This document shows positions 20,085 through 30,742 of a stretch of 64,000 nucleotides of DNA, in pieces. The number at the start of each line of letters is the position of its first letter. Position 1 is the stretch's first letter. The stretch covers positions 899,285-963,284 of the forward strand of contig NW_020653766.1 in assembly GCF_003589595.1 (NCBI RefSeq), read 5' to 3'. The DNA is from Hyposmocoma kahamanoa (taxonomy: Eukaryota > Arthropoda > Insecta > Lepidoptera > Cosmopterigidae). A program made the translations under genes and the position numbers. The notes under the pieces were generated by a model. It was given only the letters and a program-made list of their open reading frames with translations. It was not told the DNA's origin and did no database searches.

Positions 20085-20466
20085 TTTTTTGTTTGTATGT
20101 TACGCGATAACTCCGGTATTTGTGAACCGATTTTCATGATTCATTTTTTGTTGGAAAGGGGGTACTTCCATAGTGGTCCCATTTCATTTTTAAGGAAATC
20201 ATCCACCTCTATTTCATTCATTTTTATAAATAGCGTCTAAACTTTAATTTAGGAGCAATTATTTTAATGGTTGATTTTGCTATTTCTCGAATTCAAGGCG
20301 TTTTTCTCTCAATATTCTTTGAGTAGTGAGAACCAATTTTTTATTATCTCCAGTGTCAAGTCCTGTACAGTGACGAATTTCAGGATATTTCAATAAAACT
20401 TAGCAAATAAACGTAATGCCACGTACTTTTGACGTCGGTTTTTTTAGTACTCTGTACTGAGATTAT
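20085..20466 (+). repeat. Family B repeat
   Basis: It runs from 'gtatgttacgcgataactcc' through 'ggtatttgtgaaccgatttt', 'gtggtcccatttcattttta' and 'caaggcgtttttctctcaat' to the characteristic right end 'gtcggtttttttagtact' and 'ctgtactgagattat'. It directly follows the LINE end. Confidence 0.7.
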
Positions 20467-20671
20467 AAAACAATGAGCTTTTCGGTCGTGATAAAACCTG
20501 CACGTGGATCAAAACCCCCAGAAAACATGTGAATTCCCAACCTGCATTGGGCCAGCGTGGCTGACTGAAAAGGTTGTAAACCGCTAATCTGCCGTGACGT
20601 CGATCACGGCAATAAAAGAGAATACTTCGGTCCACAAAAATGTATTCCATCAAGAAAAGTTATATAAAAAA

Positions 20672-20722
20672 ACAGGTTCAACGCCTCAAAACACAGTGAG
20701 TGTTTTGAAGCGTTGAACCTGT
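20672..20722. repeat. Short perfect-type hairpin, 23-bp arms
   Basis: The arms ACAGGTTCAACGCCTCAAAA(cac) and its complement (20700-20722) differ at one position and are separated by 5 nt. Confidence 0.8.
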
Positions 20723-21115
20723 AACTTAAATACTAAAAACGTGAGTTACTAGGTTAGTAGCATTAAAATTGGCAAATGATTCAGGTTGGGAACTGGAGGT
20801 TGGAAAAAGGATCAAAACTACACTGCAATTAAAAATTAGAGCAGCACTGCTCGCTACAGCGATTGAGCAGGGAGTGACAACGGAACGAAACAAAATAAGA
20901 ATTACAAGGCAAAGGAATTAAAATTTTTTAAGAATTAAAATTAGGATTTAAAATTTGAAAATTAGTGGCCAGGAACAACAGAAAAGGTGATAAAAGGGTG
21001 GGATGACGATGGAAGGAGTTCACATCGTCACAAGACTGTGGCCTAAACGCGAGACCCGTGCCCAGCAGTGGGACGTGTGTGACGTATAAGTGGGTTGATG
21101 ATGATGAAAAGAAAA
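20723..21115 (+). repeat. RTE-like LINE 3' tail and flank
   Basis: The stretch 'gagacccgtgcccagcagtg' followed by 'ggacgtg...gtgggttgatgatgatga' is the typical end of RTE-type LINEs: an ORF end, then ATG/GAT repeats. Only the last 100-150 bp are recognisable; the upstream part is AT-rich. Confidence 0.6.
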
Positions 21116-22534
21116 TCATGGTAGTAAAACATCGTAATATTCATTACAATCAATATTAATTTTTTTTCATTAAGGACAACTAACAAGTCGTAACACATAA
21201 TACATTTTCAGATTACACAATACATATGGACAAGCGCGCTCTAGTGTTACCGCAATGCATGCAACAGTTAAACACAATTCGCTATTTATATACACAGTTT
21301 AATCATACGTATAAAATATGGTATAATTTATGTCAACCTCAATAAAAAAGTGTCGTAATAGAAAAATTAACTTTAGCTAAACTGACAAAATCATCGAGTA
21401 TATAACCAGAAATAGACACGAAATGTCATTTAATTTGTTTGAAAACTATTCTGCCAAATCATTATGGTGACAGCTGCGCTCCGATTGGCCAGCCCGAATT
21501 CGAAACAATTGACGGGTGTTGTCAATTGTTTCACTTCAAATCGACAAATTCAACTTGCGCTTTGCTATAATGGACGTAAATTGCAAAATTACATATTTAA
21601 TATTGAATTAGCGATGAAATGTGATTCCGTTTGTTTTGTAATTAGATGTTTTTCCCACACCACCGAATGGACAGCTCCCCATTGTTAGAGATATTATCTT
21701 TATTACAATAAATACATTGGCCTGATGAGTTGCCAGGGATGGATGGCCCTAATTTCTTCTCTATTCCTAGTTACGAGTATATACTCGATGGACAAAGTAG
21801 TTGTTTTTAAATAACGAAGTTAGCACCAGCCTTACAATTGTCTATACTCTAGCCAAATAACTAAATGTCAACAAACAGAAAGTGATTTTTAGGGTTTTCA
21901 CCTGACTGTTTTACAATTACCACAACTTCAGTATTTTTTCTCCGATAGTGGATTAGGCTTTTGACAATACGAATTCTGAAGTCATGTCTGTGATGAATAT
22001 CGTTCAATAGAAGTTTCAAATCACTAGTAAGTAATTTGAAACCAACAAGACAATCGCGAGTAATTAATTATTTATAAACCGTGTCATCCCTAATTTTTTT
22101 TTTTATTTGAAGGGAGAAATTGCAAACATTCCAGTTCGCGTAATGTAGTAATTCAAGTTTCGAATCAGAAATGGATGCAGGATAAGATAATTATGTAGTA
22201 ATTTAATATAAAATAAAATCTTGCAATTTTGGTCCTTTTCATCAACCATCACTGCTAGCAGTAAGTATTACCAGGTACCAAAATCAGAATTACTTAATTC
22301 ACAAATCATACAATAGGTACTTTGCAAGCTTTATAATAAACGGCTAGGTAAGTAATTACTACTACATAAACCAAATTACTTGATTATCTATTTAAATCCC
22401 AATTACGCTAGCAGACCGTTGGTAAAGGTAACTTAAGTAGTGAGCATGGACAAAAAATGTTATTTACACCTGCCATTATTGGTCGCCTAGCAACGTTTTG
22501 TTGTTAAACGTTCTATATCGAATTTTATTACTTG
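21116..22534. other. Unassigned DNA
   Basis: No credible gene. Near 21500 there is a perfect 12-bp inverted repeat 'gaaacaattgac' / 'gtcaattgtttc' with a 7-nt loop, which may mark a small MITE. Confidence 0.35.
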
Positions 22535-22992
22535 TAGGGAAGCCACCTTACCTATTTCTGGGTAACCTATCACAAACTCGCATTTATTTTGTCCGAAATA
22601 ACGTTTGATCGAATTTTCATTACCCCGAAAACCAAATTATAACGAAAGCGTGGTTCTTTCAGTACATGTTGGATGTTTGTTGCAAAGACTCGATTAGGTT
22701 CGGTTAGATTAAGTTAGGTTTAAAAGAAAAAACATTTTACTCTCAAAATTACTTTCGAGGTTATGAAAATTCGAGCAAACGTAATTTCTGGAAAATGTCA
22801 TTTCAAACTTCTGATAGGTAACCCTATTGCTGCCAAGCAGTAATGTGAGTATCAATGTGTTTCGGTTTTGAAGGGTAAGGGTGCTGGTGAAATTACAGGC
22901 ACATGGGACTTGTCAAGTTATGTATCAGGGAGATGGGCGCAGTGGCAATATCCCTTAGATCTATGCGATTTAAAGTGGCACTGCAATTGTTA
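22535..22992 (+). repeat. Family A repeat split by a TIR element
   Basis: The start 'gtagggaagccaccttacc' and the body from 22833 ('ccaagcagtaatgtgag') belong to one family A copy. It is split at the 'ctatttctg' position by the element at 22561-22823. Confidence 0.75.
22561..22823. mobile_element. TIR element (family T3), 263 bp
   Basis: The ends GGTAACCTATCA and, complemented, GGTTACCTATCA form a 12-bp inverted repeat with one mismatch. It is flanked by CTATTTCTG (22552-22560) and CTATTGCTG (22824-22832), a probable 9-bp (8-9) duplication of host family A sequence with one difference. No coding sequence. Superfamily undetermined. Confidence 0.75.
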
Positions 22993-23756
22993 GGAGTGTC
23001 AGTTCAAGAATATCCCTACGTTGAGAAGTAAATTAATACAAATTGACCGAGTGATTGCCTGCATCGAACGTCCCTTCCATTCACAGATAATCGTTTTAAC
23101 TCATCCACAGTACACGGAAAGTTGTCACAACAATAGTCTGCGATAAATGAGGATCTTTGCACTCCACTCTTATTCATTCGAAAGCTATAAATCTGTAAGT
23201 TATCAGTATGCGATAACCCGTGGACATAGGACATCTACCTTGGTGAGTAAATAGAGTTGTTTACTTTTAAATCACAAAAGGCCAAGGTTTTATTATTCCC
23301 TTTTTTATCCCTTCGACCTATATAGATATTTATTATTTATTATATCATTACAGTGTTTTTAACCCGACTTCAAATAAGGGTTGCCCTAGTGCGGGGCTAT
23401 GGGTGTTGCGTTATTTATTTTATCTACACACATATCATAAACTCTCTATGATGTGTTCAAAAACCGCAAATTACGACAAGCATAAAGATAAACTGTTTTG
23501 TTAGAACAAATTTCTTATCTGTGAAAATGTTACTATTGCTTCTTATTATCATCGAATTCGATATTATTATTGCATTCAAATTTCGAACATCTCTGGAAAA
23601 CAAAACAATTTTATTCGACCTCAATTCTAATACGAGACGAAGTTTTATTCGAAATGAAATGTCAATAGCAATCTATTTTGACAATTTCACACGTTACTTG
23701 ATATCGAACGATATGATAGTTGGGGCCGATTCTAGTTTGTCTATGAATTAAAGTCA
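22993..23756. other. Unassigned DNA
   Basis: The frames at 23016-23234 (-) and 23521-23751 (+) lack any feature of a known protein. Confidence 0.35.
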
Positions 23757-24545
23757 AAGTTAAAGTCAAAGATTATTTATTCCATAGCTAAAATGAATTT
23801 ACACTTGAAAACGTCACATTTAAGCTACTGCTCGTTCACTACGCTGACCTCCCTGAGAAGAACGAGCAAGAAACTCTAGGGATTGCTCTTTTCAAATAAA
23901 CTTAAATGCTATGGAATACACTTTGAATCAAATTTGTGTGGATTCTGGAGCCATGTCGTCTTTCCATACATCTTTATCCAACACGTAATCTTCAATTTTG
24001 TAATATGATTTTTCGATCAAAATATTTTTAATGTAGTTTTTAAACTTAGGAAATGATAAATGTAATGTATGCTCCGGAATCTTATTGTAAAAACGTATAC
24101 AGTTCCCCATAAAAGAATTGTTTACCTTGGTTAAACGAAATCGTGGTACCATGAGTTTGGACTTAGCTCTAAGGTTAATATTGTAGATATCTTCTTTCTT
24201 ATTGAAATTATGTATATTTTTACGGGCATATAAAATATTTGAGTAAATGTACTATGATGCCACAGTCATGACACCAGTCTCCTTAAACTTTTCTCTGAGA
24301 GAAACCCGAGAGCCTAGACGGTACACAGAACGAATCGCTCGAGTCGAATTGAGAACCTCCTCCTTTTTTGAAGTCGGTTAAAAATTGGTATTCATGCGTA
24401 CATAAATTCCGTAAAAGTCAGAGGTGCGAGCACGGATTTTTTCGTCTTGCACCTGATGTACTCAGAGCTTTAAATCGCAAAGATCTGAGGAGCATTGGCA
24501 CTGCGCCCGTCAACCTGAGACTTAAGTTGGCATTTCCCATGTGCC
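23757..24545 (-). repeat. Composite repeat block, inverted copy
   Basis: The mirror of 19240-20078: LINE L 3' end with its 'aaagtcaaagttaaagtc' simple tail at 23757, ORF2 C-terminus (23928-24152), the family B left end (about 24343-24385), the same spacer (24386-24470) and a family A piece (24470-24545). At 24546 it jumps directly into the 3' untranslated region of another LINE L copy. Confidence 0.85.
23928..24152 (-). pseudogene. LINE L ORF2 C-terminus, copy 2
   Basis: 75 codons that differ from the copy at 19679-19903 by one residue (HTLHL for HILHL). Such identity means recent copying of the whole block. Confidence 0.85.
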
Positions 24546-25840
24546 TTGAAAACGTCACATTTAAGCTACTGCTCGTTCACTACGCTGACCTCCCTGAGAA
24601 GAACGAGCAAGAAACTCTAGGGATTGCTCTTTTCAAATAAACTTAAATGCTATGGAATACACTTTGAATCAAATTTGTGTGGATTCTGGAGCCATGTTGT
24701 CTTTCCATACATCTTTATCCAACACGTAGTCTTCAATTTTGTAATATGATTTTTCGATCAAAATATTTTTAATGTAGTTTTTAAACTTAGGAAATGATAA
24801 ATGTAATATATGCTCCGGAATCTTATTGTAAAAACGTATACAGTTCCCCATAAAACAATTGTTTACCTTGGTTAAACGAAATCGTGGTACCATGAGTTTG
24901 GGTTTAGCTCTAAAGTTAATATTATGGATATCTTCTTTCTTATTGAAATTATGTATATTTTTACGGGCATATAAAATATTTGAGTAAATGTACTGTGATG
25001 CCACAGTCATGATACCAGTCTCCTTAAACTTTTCTCTGAGAGAAACCCGAGAGCCTAGACGGTATACAGAACGAATCGCTCGTTTTTGCAATACAAATAT
25101 GGTTTGAATATCTGCCGCTGGACCCCACATGAGAATCCCGTAGGACATTATACTATGGAAGTAACTAAAGTAAACTAGTCTAGCGGTACTAACATCGGTA
25201 AGCTCACGTATTCTGCGGAATGCGTATGCAGCGGAGCTTAATCTGCTGGCCAGAGACAATACATGTGGAAACCATTGAAGTTTACTATCTAAGGTCACTC
25301 CCAAGAAGACTGCTTTATTAACAAGGTCTAACTTTTCTCCGTTTATTTCTATGCTTGGACTAGTCGATTTTACGTTAGGTAATTCAAATTTAACACATTT
25401 TGTCTTCTTGGCATTAAGCAGTAAATTGTTAGCATTAAACCAATAAACTACCTTAGAGAGGGTATCATTAATATGGTCATAGTTAATGTCATGTCTGTCT
25501 GTTTTAAAAATCAAGGATGTGTCATCAGCAAACAACGCTATTTCGCAATGGCCCTTAACAAAGAATGGCAGATCATTAATTTAAATCAGAAATAAGAAAG
25601 GTCCAAGTATTGAGCCCTGCGGAACACCCATTTTTACTGGAGAACCCAAAGAAGTCACTCCATTTATGTCTACTTTCTGAATTCTACCGTTGAGATATGA
25701 CGAGACAAGTTTCGACGCCTTGCCATTTACACCGTAATGTTCCAGCTTCCTAATAAGAGTAATATTGATCAACGCAATCAAATGCCTTTGAGAGATCACA
25801 GAAAACACCAATAGCGTTCTGGGACCTTTCCCAAGCAAAA
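24546..25840 (-). pseudogene. LINE L, longest copy (jockey-like reverse transcriptase)
   Basis: The minus-strand ORF2 is read from about 25835 (AFDCVD, reverse transcriptase motif A) with a frameshift near 25760-25790. It continues through 'YLNGRIQKVDINGVTSLGSP' and VKMGVPQGSILGPFLFLI, a stop at about 25581, then an uninterrupted 289-codon frame (25535-24669). That frame starts at FADDTSLIF (catalytic motif C) and runs through GVTLDSKLQW, the thumb 'SYGILMWGPAADIQTIFVLQ' and the end WKDNMAPESTQI. The 5' part, including the endonuclease, is missing: an AT-rich stretch begins at about 25845. The extreme 3' tail is replaced by the junction at 24546. Confidence 0.9.
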
Positions 25841-26265
25841 ATAAAATATAAAAAAATATAATAATAATAATAAAATATAAAATATAAATAACAAAAAATA
25901 AAAACTACGGTTGTGTGACATACGTGAGATTGCAGCCATGTCGCCAGTCGTAACATGCGGCTCCTGAACACATCACAGAGATCTTATAATGTGTGCAGAT
26001 AAAGCAGTGTATGTAACACTCGTGAGCCGTTTTTATAAAATATAAATAAACCCTGAATCGTATTTTAATGCATTTCATTATGACATGTAACAGTCATAAA
26101 CTGTGCAGTGGTTATCACGAGTAAGTAATAATTAAAATATTCCATATTATATAAATTAAAAAAAAGTTACCTATGTTCAGATTTTCAATTAAAAATAATA
26201 AATGTACACAATTAATAATAATACACTGGTGTTTATAGCGTCTTTAAATTAAGCGCTGTAATTTT
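25841..26265. other. AT-rich unassigned DNA
   Basis: It contains an 'aaaatataaaaaaatataat' type low-complexity tract at 25845-25905 and nothing else recognised. Confidence 0.4.
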
Positions 26266-26607
26266 TAACCGACTAAAAAAAGGAGTGGTTCTCAATTCCA
26301 CTGTACTTTTTTGTATGTTACGCGATTTGCCTAGTTTTATTGAAATCGGTTAACGGAAAGTGCCGAAACCGAGTCATCCCCAAGTTTGCCACCCTTAGAG
26401 GTGGAAAATTATCTTCAAATTTAAAAGGGACCAATACTAAGGTACCCTCTTTCCAATAAAAAAAAGATTCATCAAAATCGATTCACAAATAATAAGTAAT
26501 AATAATATAATAAAATAAATATAACAGAGTAATCGCATAACATATACATACAAAAAAAATACGACCGAATTGAGAACCTCCTCCTTTTTTGAAGTCGGTT
26601 AAAAACA
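26266..26607. mobile_element. Family B element, inverted-repeat copy about 342 bp
   Basis: Both ends carry the same motif in opposite orientation: TTTTTAACCGACTAAAAAAA with 'ggttctcaattcc' at 26266, and 'gaattgagaacctcctcc' with 'gaagtcggttaaaaa' at 26566-26605. The interior has 'tatgttacgcgatttgcc', 'aaatcggttaacggaaag' and 'gtaccctctttccaat'. A TA lies just outside each end, which would fit a mariner/Tc-type MITE, but this is only suggestive. Other copies usually keep the left end and finish with 'gtcggtttttttagtact'. Confidence 0.7.
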
Positions 26608-26699
26608 TAAAAGAAAATATCATCCCCCATCCCTTCCTCTCCTTTCCATCAGCGGACCACCCGTGCCGGACTACGTTGCCACAGTTGAACGGTCAGTTC

Positions 26700-26852
26700 A
26701 ATACCGTCCCGCACTAAAAAGTTTGGCAATTCGTTTTTATGCCGAACCATCAAATTGTGGAACCAACTCCCGGCGCATGTATTCCCTCCCCTCTATAACA
26801 TCGGGTCCTTCAAACGTAGTGTGAAGAAGCATTTGGCCAGACCGGCAAAATG
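26700..26852 (+). pseudogene. LINE ORF2 C-terminal fragment (family P2)
   Basis: One open frame ends with a stop at 26850-26852 and reads RTKKFGNSFLCRTIKLWNQL, then PAHVFPPLYNIGSFKRSVKK, then HLAGPAK. It matches the conserved WN.LPA.VFP..YN.G.FK end of LINE ORF2 proteins. Confidence 0.8.
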
Positions 26853-27118
26853 ACAGTGACGGAGTGAAGATATTTGTGTTTTCCATCCGTTACTCTAATC
26901 TCTGGACTGTATTCGCACTTTCCATCAGGCGCGGTGCAGTCATTTTGCCGAGTCGCAATAAAAAAAAAATTAAAAAAAATCAAGTTCTCAGGATTTCACG
27001 ATAGGACATTGGAAATAAAATAAAAACATTTTTTTTCTAAGCGTATATTCGTTTTTTCAAGCAAACCAACATTTCGGGCTGTTTACTGGTACCACATTCC
27101 GTAGTCACCAACTGACCA
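26853..27118. other. LINE 3' flank; fragment of dispersed motif D
   Basis: The LINE 3' region includes 'attttgccgagtcgcaataa' and an A-rich run near 26960. At 27050-27095 lies one of four copies of a motif containing 'tttttcaagcaaaccaacat' (others at 35130, 42522 and 61592). Confidence 0.5.
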
Positions 27119-27205
27119 TAATATAGTAGCAGTGAAAGAGTTCGTCCAGGTACTACTGCCACCTTACTTATTTCTGCCGCCAAGCAGTAATGTCAGCATT
27201 GTACA
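27119..27205 (+). repeat. Family A repeat, 5' fragment
   Basis: Only the first block is present ('gtgaaagagttcgtccagg', 'ttatttctgccgccaagcag'). Confidence 0.65.
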
Positions 27206-28070
27206 GCGTATATAGGTTTTTTTTTAGTCGAATACTCCATAAACGCTGCCAATGCGCAGTGACATCACAGCGGCGCTCGCTAGTCATCAATAACGACAAA
27301 AAATCGGGATGGTGATATATACACTTCATGTAGCGCTGTCTTACAACGATTCATTTTATTTTAAATTATATCATATTTTATATGATTAGAATCGTAATAA
27401 AAGTTCATGGTAAGGGGTCAGGAGAGCACAGGATTGCGCGCGGGAAAGCTTGTACGCGCAACCGTGCGCGATTACCTGTTTGAAGTTTTTAAGCAAACGT
27501 TCTTTAGCGCGCGATAGCTCGTGTTCGTTTTTATTACATCGAATGAGCGTCCGTGTAAAAGGCAAGTTTGGAACGCACGATTGCGCGCGCGACTGGTGAA
27601 TGCAATCGCACAGTCTTGCCCTTTTCCTTCGAACGCACGAAAGTCTTTCTGTGTAAAGGGTCCAAATGCAAATCAATACATTGTTTGTCGGGTTAACGGT
27701 GCTCCCGCTACCTTACCGTTACTCCGTAACGTGGGCTTGTTTTTTTACAAAATTCTTTTGGCGTGTTGTCCGTGATATTTGTCACAGAAATGTTATGTCA
27801 CCTACATAATATTTAATATTTATTCTAATTTGCATATCGTGTAGATGACCACTGCACAATGTGCAGAAAATCTAAATAAAAAACGAGATAAATTTTACCC
27901 AGTTTGTATTATGTGTATAGATGTCGTACTACAGTTTTCAATATCTTGCAACCTTGTACCTATATTGCATGACAACTTACGAGTGAATGAATCATGTAAA
28001 AATGTGCCGCGATAACGTAGGATAAGATGGATAAGATTAAAGAGAATGTTAGGTGTATTCAATTGTTACT
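27206..28070. other. GC-rich palindromic patch in AT-rich DNA
   Basis: 27420-27660 is rich in GCGCGC-type motifs ('gattgcgcgcggg', 'gcgcgcgatagctcg', 'cgattgcgcgcgcgact'). A comparable patch lies at 46860-47060. The overlapping frames on both strands are by-products. The patch may be a MITE, but I could not fix its ends. Confidence 0.35.
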
Positions 28071-28071
28071 C

Positions 28072-28506
28072 GTCCCACCCGTCACAAAATCATGTCCCAC
28101 CCGTCACAACTTAACACGTCACAAAATCATGTCCCACCCGTCACAACTTAACATATTAATTTCCTTAAAATTTATCAAAGTTATTAATTAAGGGTACATA
28201 TAAAATAGAACATTACCATTTAAGTTATCTCATATAAAAAACTTGCTGAACAAAATATTAATAGTTTGTCTTTGTCTTGGCAATGAAGCAATCAACTCAA
28301 ACAGGCGAGTGTCGTGAGTGTCCCACCCGTCACACTCAGAAAATTAAAAGTTTTGAGTGAAAATAAAGTCGTAAATTTATGTAAATAAATAGTCGCAGTT
28401 GAATTGCATATCTGGCTTCATGATATTTTAAGTCTAATTAACCAATGGTTCGGGAGAAAATACTTAAAGCTCAAGAAAAAAGGAGTCAAAATGTCCCACC
28501 CGTCAC
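28072..28506 (+). repeat. Five copies of GTCCCACCCGTCAC, two within a 37-bp tandem duplication
   Basis: Exact copies are at 28072-28085, 28094-28107, 28131-28144, 28320-28333 and 28493-28506. The second and third sit in a direct 37-bp tandem repeat (28081-28117 and 28118-28154, one difference at the last base). Confidence 0.9.
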
Positions 28507-29259
28507 TTTGGAATGGCCCTTTTATAAGATTCACAAATCGTACCTTGACATACTAATAGTTGCGTGATGTGACTTGGGGAATACATATTATTATTATATG
28601 TTATTATTTTACCTACTTTAAATACTTAAAACTATATTTGCCCACAACTGTACAAATAATTGGTATCATTTTATTGCCCTTGCATAGAATACACAGATAC
28701 GAACAACACACCTTAGTGGAAGAAATGTAATGAAGTTAGTTTATTTTCTAGGTGGCCAAATCCTTTGTTTCTCTTTTTACCTACCTTCTAGAATCAAACT
28801 TACATACATTACAAAAATTACATACTTACTACAATGATGACTCAATAAACCCTCTGACAGGAAACAGAAGTTGAATACAACACGGAAAACATTTATTTTA
28901 GACACGGTTGAGTTGGTATGCACTTATCTATTTAATTTAGCATTAGTTTACCTGTTCCTTTATATTCAATTTTTTTTTTAATTAATTCTAATATCAACAT
29001 GAGTTTATAGTGGAACATGACTTTGAGATAAGAAACACCTACACTACACGACTACACTATTTGCACATATTGCATTTTTTCATATTCAGTTTACAACTTT
29101 ACCATCAGGTTTATAAACTTATGAGTATTATTTCAGAAGGTGTCTCCTAGTAAAAATTGTTTATTTTTTGTAGATTGTACGCGGATAGGTTTCAAGGCAA
29201 AGAATCAAATATGTGAAGACCTGAATGTGGAAAATGTAAACAAGTGATCAACAGTAAAA
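28507..29259. other. Unassigned AT-rich DNA
   Basis: No gene or repeat recognised. Confidence 0.35.
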
Positions 29260-29329
29260 GTGCACAAAAATCCCCCCCATGTATATAATACATACACCTT
29301 GGTCAATTTCTGCAGAAAGTAAATATGTT

Positions 29330-29660
29330 CGAAATTCAAATAAACAAGATGGCCGCCATACAAATTTCAAAGCCTTCTATCACGGAAACTATTAGAGATG
29401 GCTGCCGTACAAACTTTTTGGCGGCAGATAGAAATTTGCTCTAATTCAGCTGAAAATCGGCATGTGGGGGAGATCCCCACACAGAGATTATGGCTGTTTA
29501 ATAGTAATTTGCGGGAAAAATTACTTTTAGTCATTTTTCAATATAACTGCCTTACAAACTTTTTTAGCGGATGATAAAAATTTGCTCTAATTCTACTGAA
29601 AATCGGCATGTGGGGTTCTCTATGAGTGTTTAACAATAATTTGTCAATATGGTCGCCATT
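29330..29660 (+). repeat. Diverged tandem repeat, unit about 145 bp
   Basis: The units share 'gccgtacaaactttttggc', 'gaaatttgctctaattcagc' and 'tgaaaatcggcatgtgggg' (29405-29470) with 'gccttacaaacttttttag', 'aaatttgctctaattctac' and 'tgaaaatcggcatgtgggg' (29550-29615). A third, partial unit is at 29345 ('gccgccatacaaatttc'). Confidence 0.75.
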
Positions 29661-29799
29661 TTGTTAATTCTTTTAAAGTCATAAGAGCCGCGGCCGTAGG
29701 CCGAGGTCTAGTGGTGGGCGAAGCCCCAAGCGTCCGCACGCCACCTTACGTGTATACTTCCCGATGTAGTGGAAATAAGATACTTATAGGGTTGTTGTA

Positions 29800-30090
29800 T
29801 CTCGACCGTCTCTCTGTTAGATTCTTTTTTCTTGGAAGATATGCTAAAAAGAGAAGTATTTAGAGAAAAAATGCCAGACAATCACTCCAAATTTCTGATC
29901 ACAAACTAGGGAATTTCCTGTACTATGAGTACCAGAGTAACGATAATTCTGAGAGCAATGCCCAGAATACCCTGACCAGAAACAAAAATTTTTTTTTTTC
30001 ATAAATTGGCTCAAAACAGGGATCGAATCTGGAACCTCCTCATCAAGCGCCCAAAGTACTAATCACTGTGCCACCAACGAGCATAAGCAC
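29800..30090 (-). repeat. tRNA-related SINE (family F), minus strand
   Basis: The minus-strand head has 'ggtggcacagtgattagtac' (A-box region) and B box 'ggttccagattcgatccc' at 30015-30080. The body shares 'ggaaattccctagtttg' with the plus-strand copy at about 60813-60980. Confidence 0.55.
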
Positions 30091-30742
30091 ACCCTGTAAT
30101 CTGAAACCGACCACGCGCCGCAGGCCGAGCCCAACGCCACCATAGGTATATAGGGGTATAGGGCTTGTTTTATATGTAATCATAGACAAAATACATTTCA
30201 ACTTCTAAAGTTGGTAAATAACAAAAACAAAAAGTCCAAGGCCCGAGTATTGTTTACAAATAGTAAAATACCTGGGTCAAAATTAAACTAATTTTTTATT
30301 AATTAACACGTTGAACGCCATGGGGGACAACATATGAGCGACAATCAAACATTTGTAGAAGCCAAGTTAAAATTTGGAATTTTGGTAAGTATCACACTTG
30401 TGTTTTTTTGGTTTATAGGGTCGGAAATGTAGTAAAACGTATAGATCATTTCGACAATTATTATTTTCTGACTTGCTTTTGCATTAATATTACTGTCGCT
30501 CACCCGCTGTCCCCCATGGCCTACGCCAGAAAATCATTGTTCTTTACCTTGCGGGGGCCGCGGGGGTCAAACTGTCGATCCCCCCGCTCCCGCGTAAACG
30601 CGGGTGTGTCTCGGACGCGCGAGCCTATGCAGTCAGTGGCAGTTTGGCTTTTGTTATTGTTGCGTCGGCGCACGCTAAATTATAAAATCACGTATTTACG
30701 GAAACACGATTACCTATTGTTTGGTAAATATAAATATTTGGA

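Noticed and set aside
27386..27775. Overlapping frames on both strands
   Set aside because: They result from the GCGCGC-rich palindromic patch; neither has family features.
28072..28506. CRISPR-like array
   Set aside because: The 14-bp repeats are too short and irregularly spaced, and the genome is eukaryotic.
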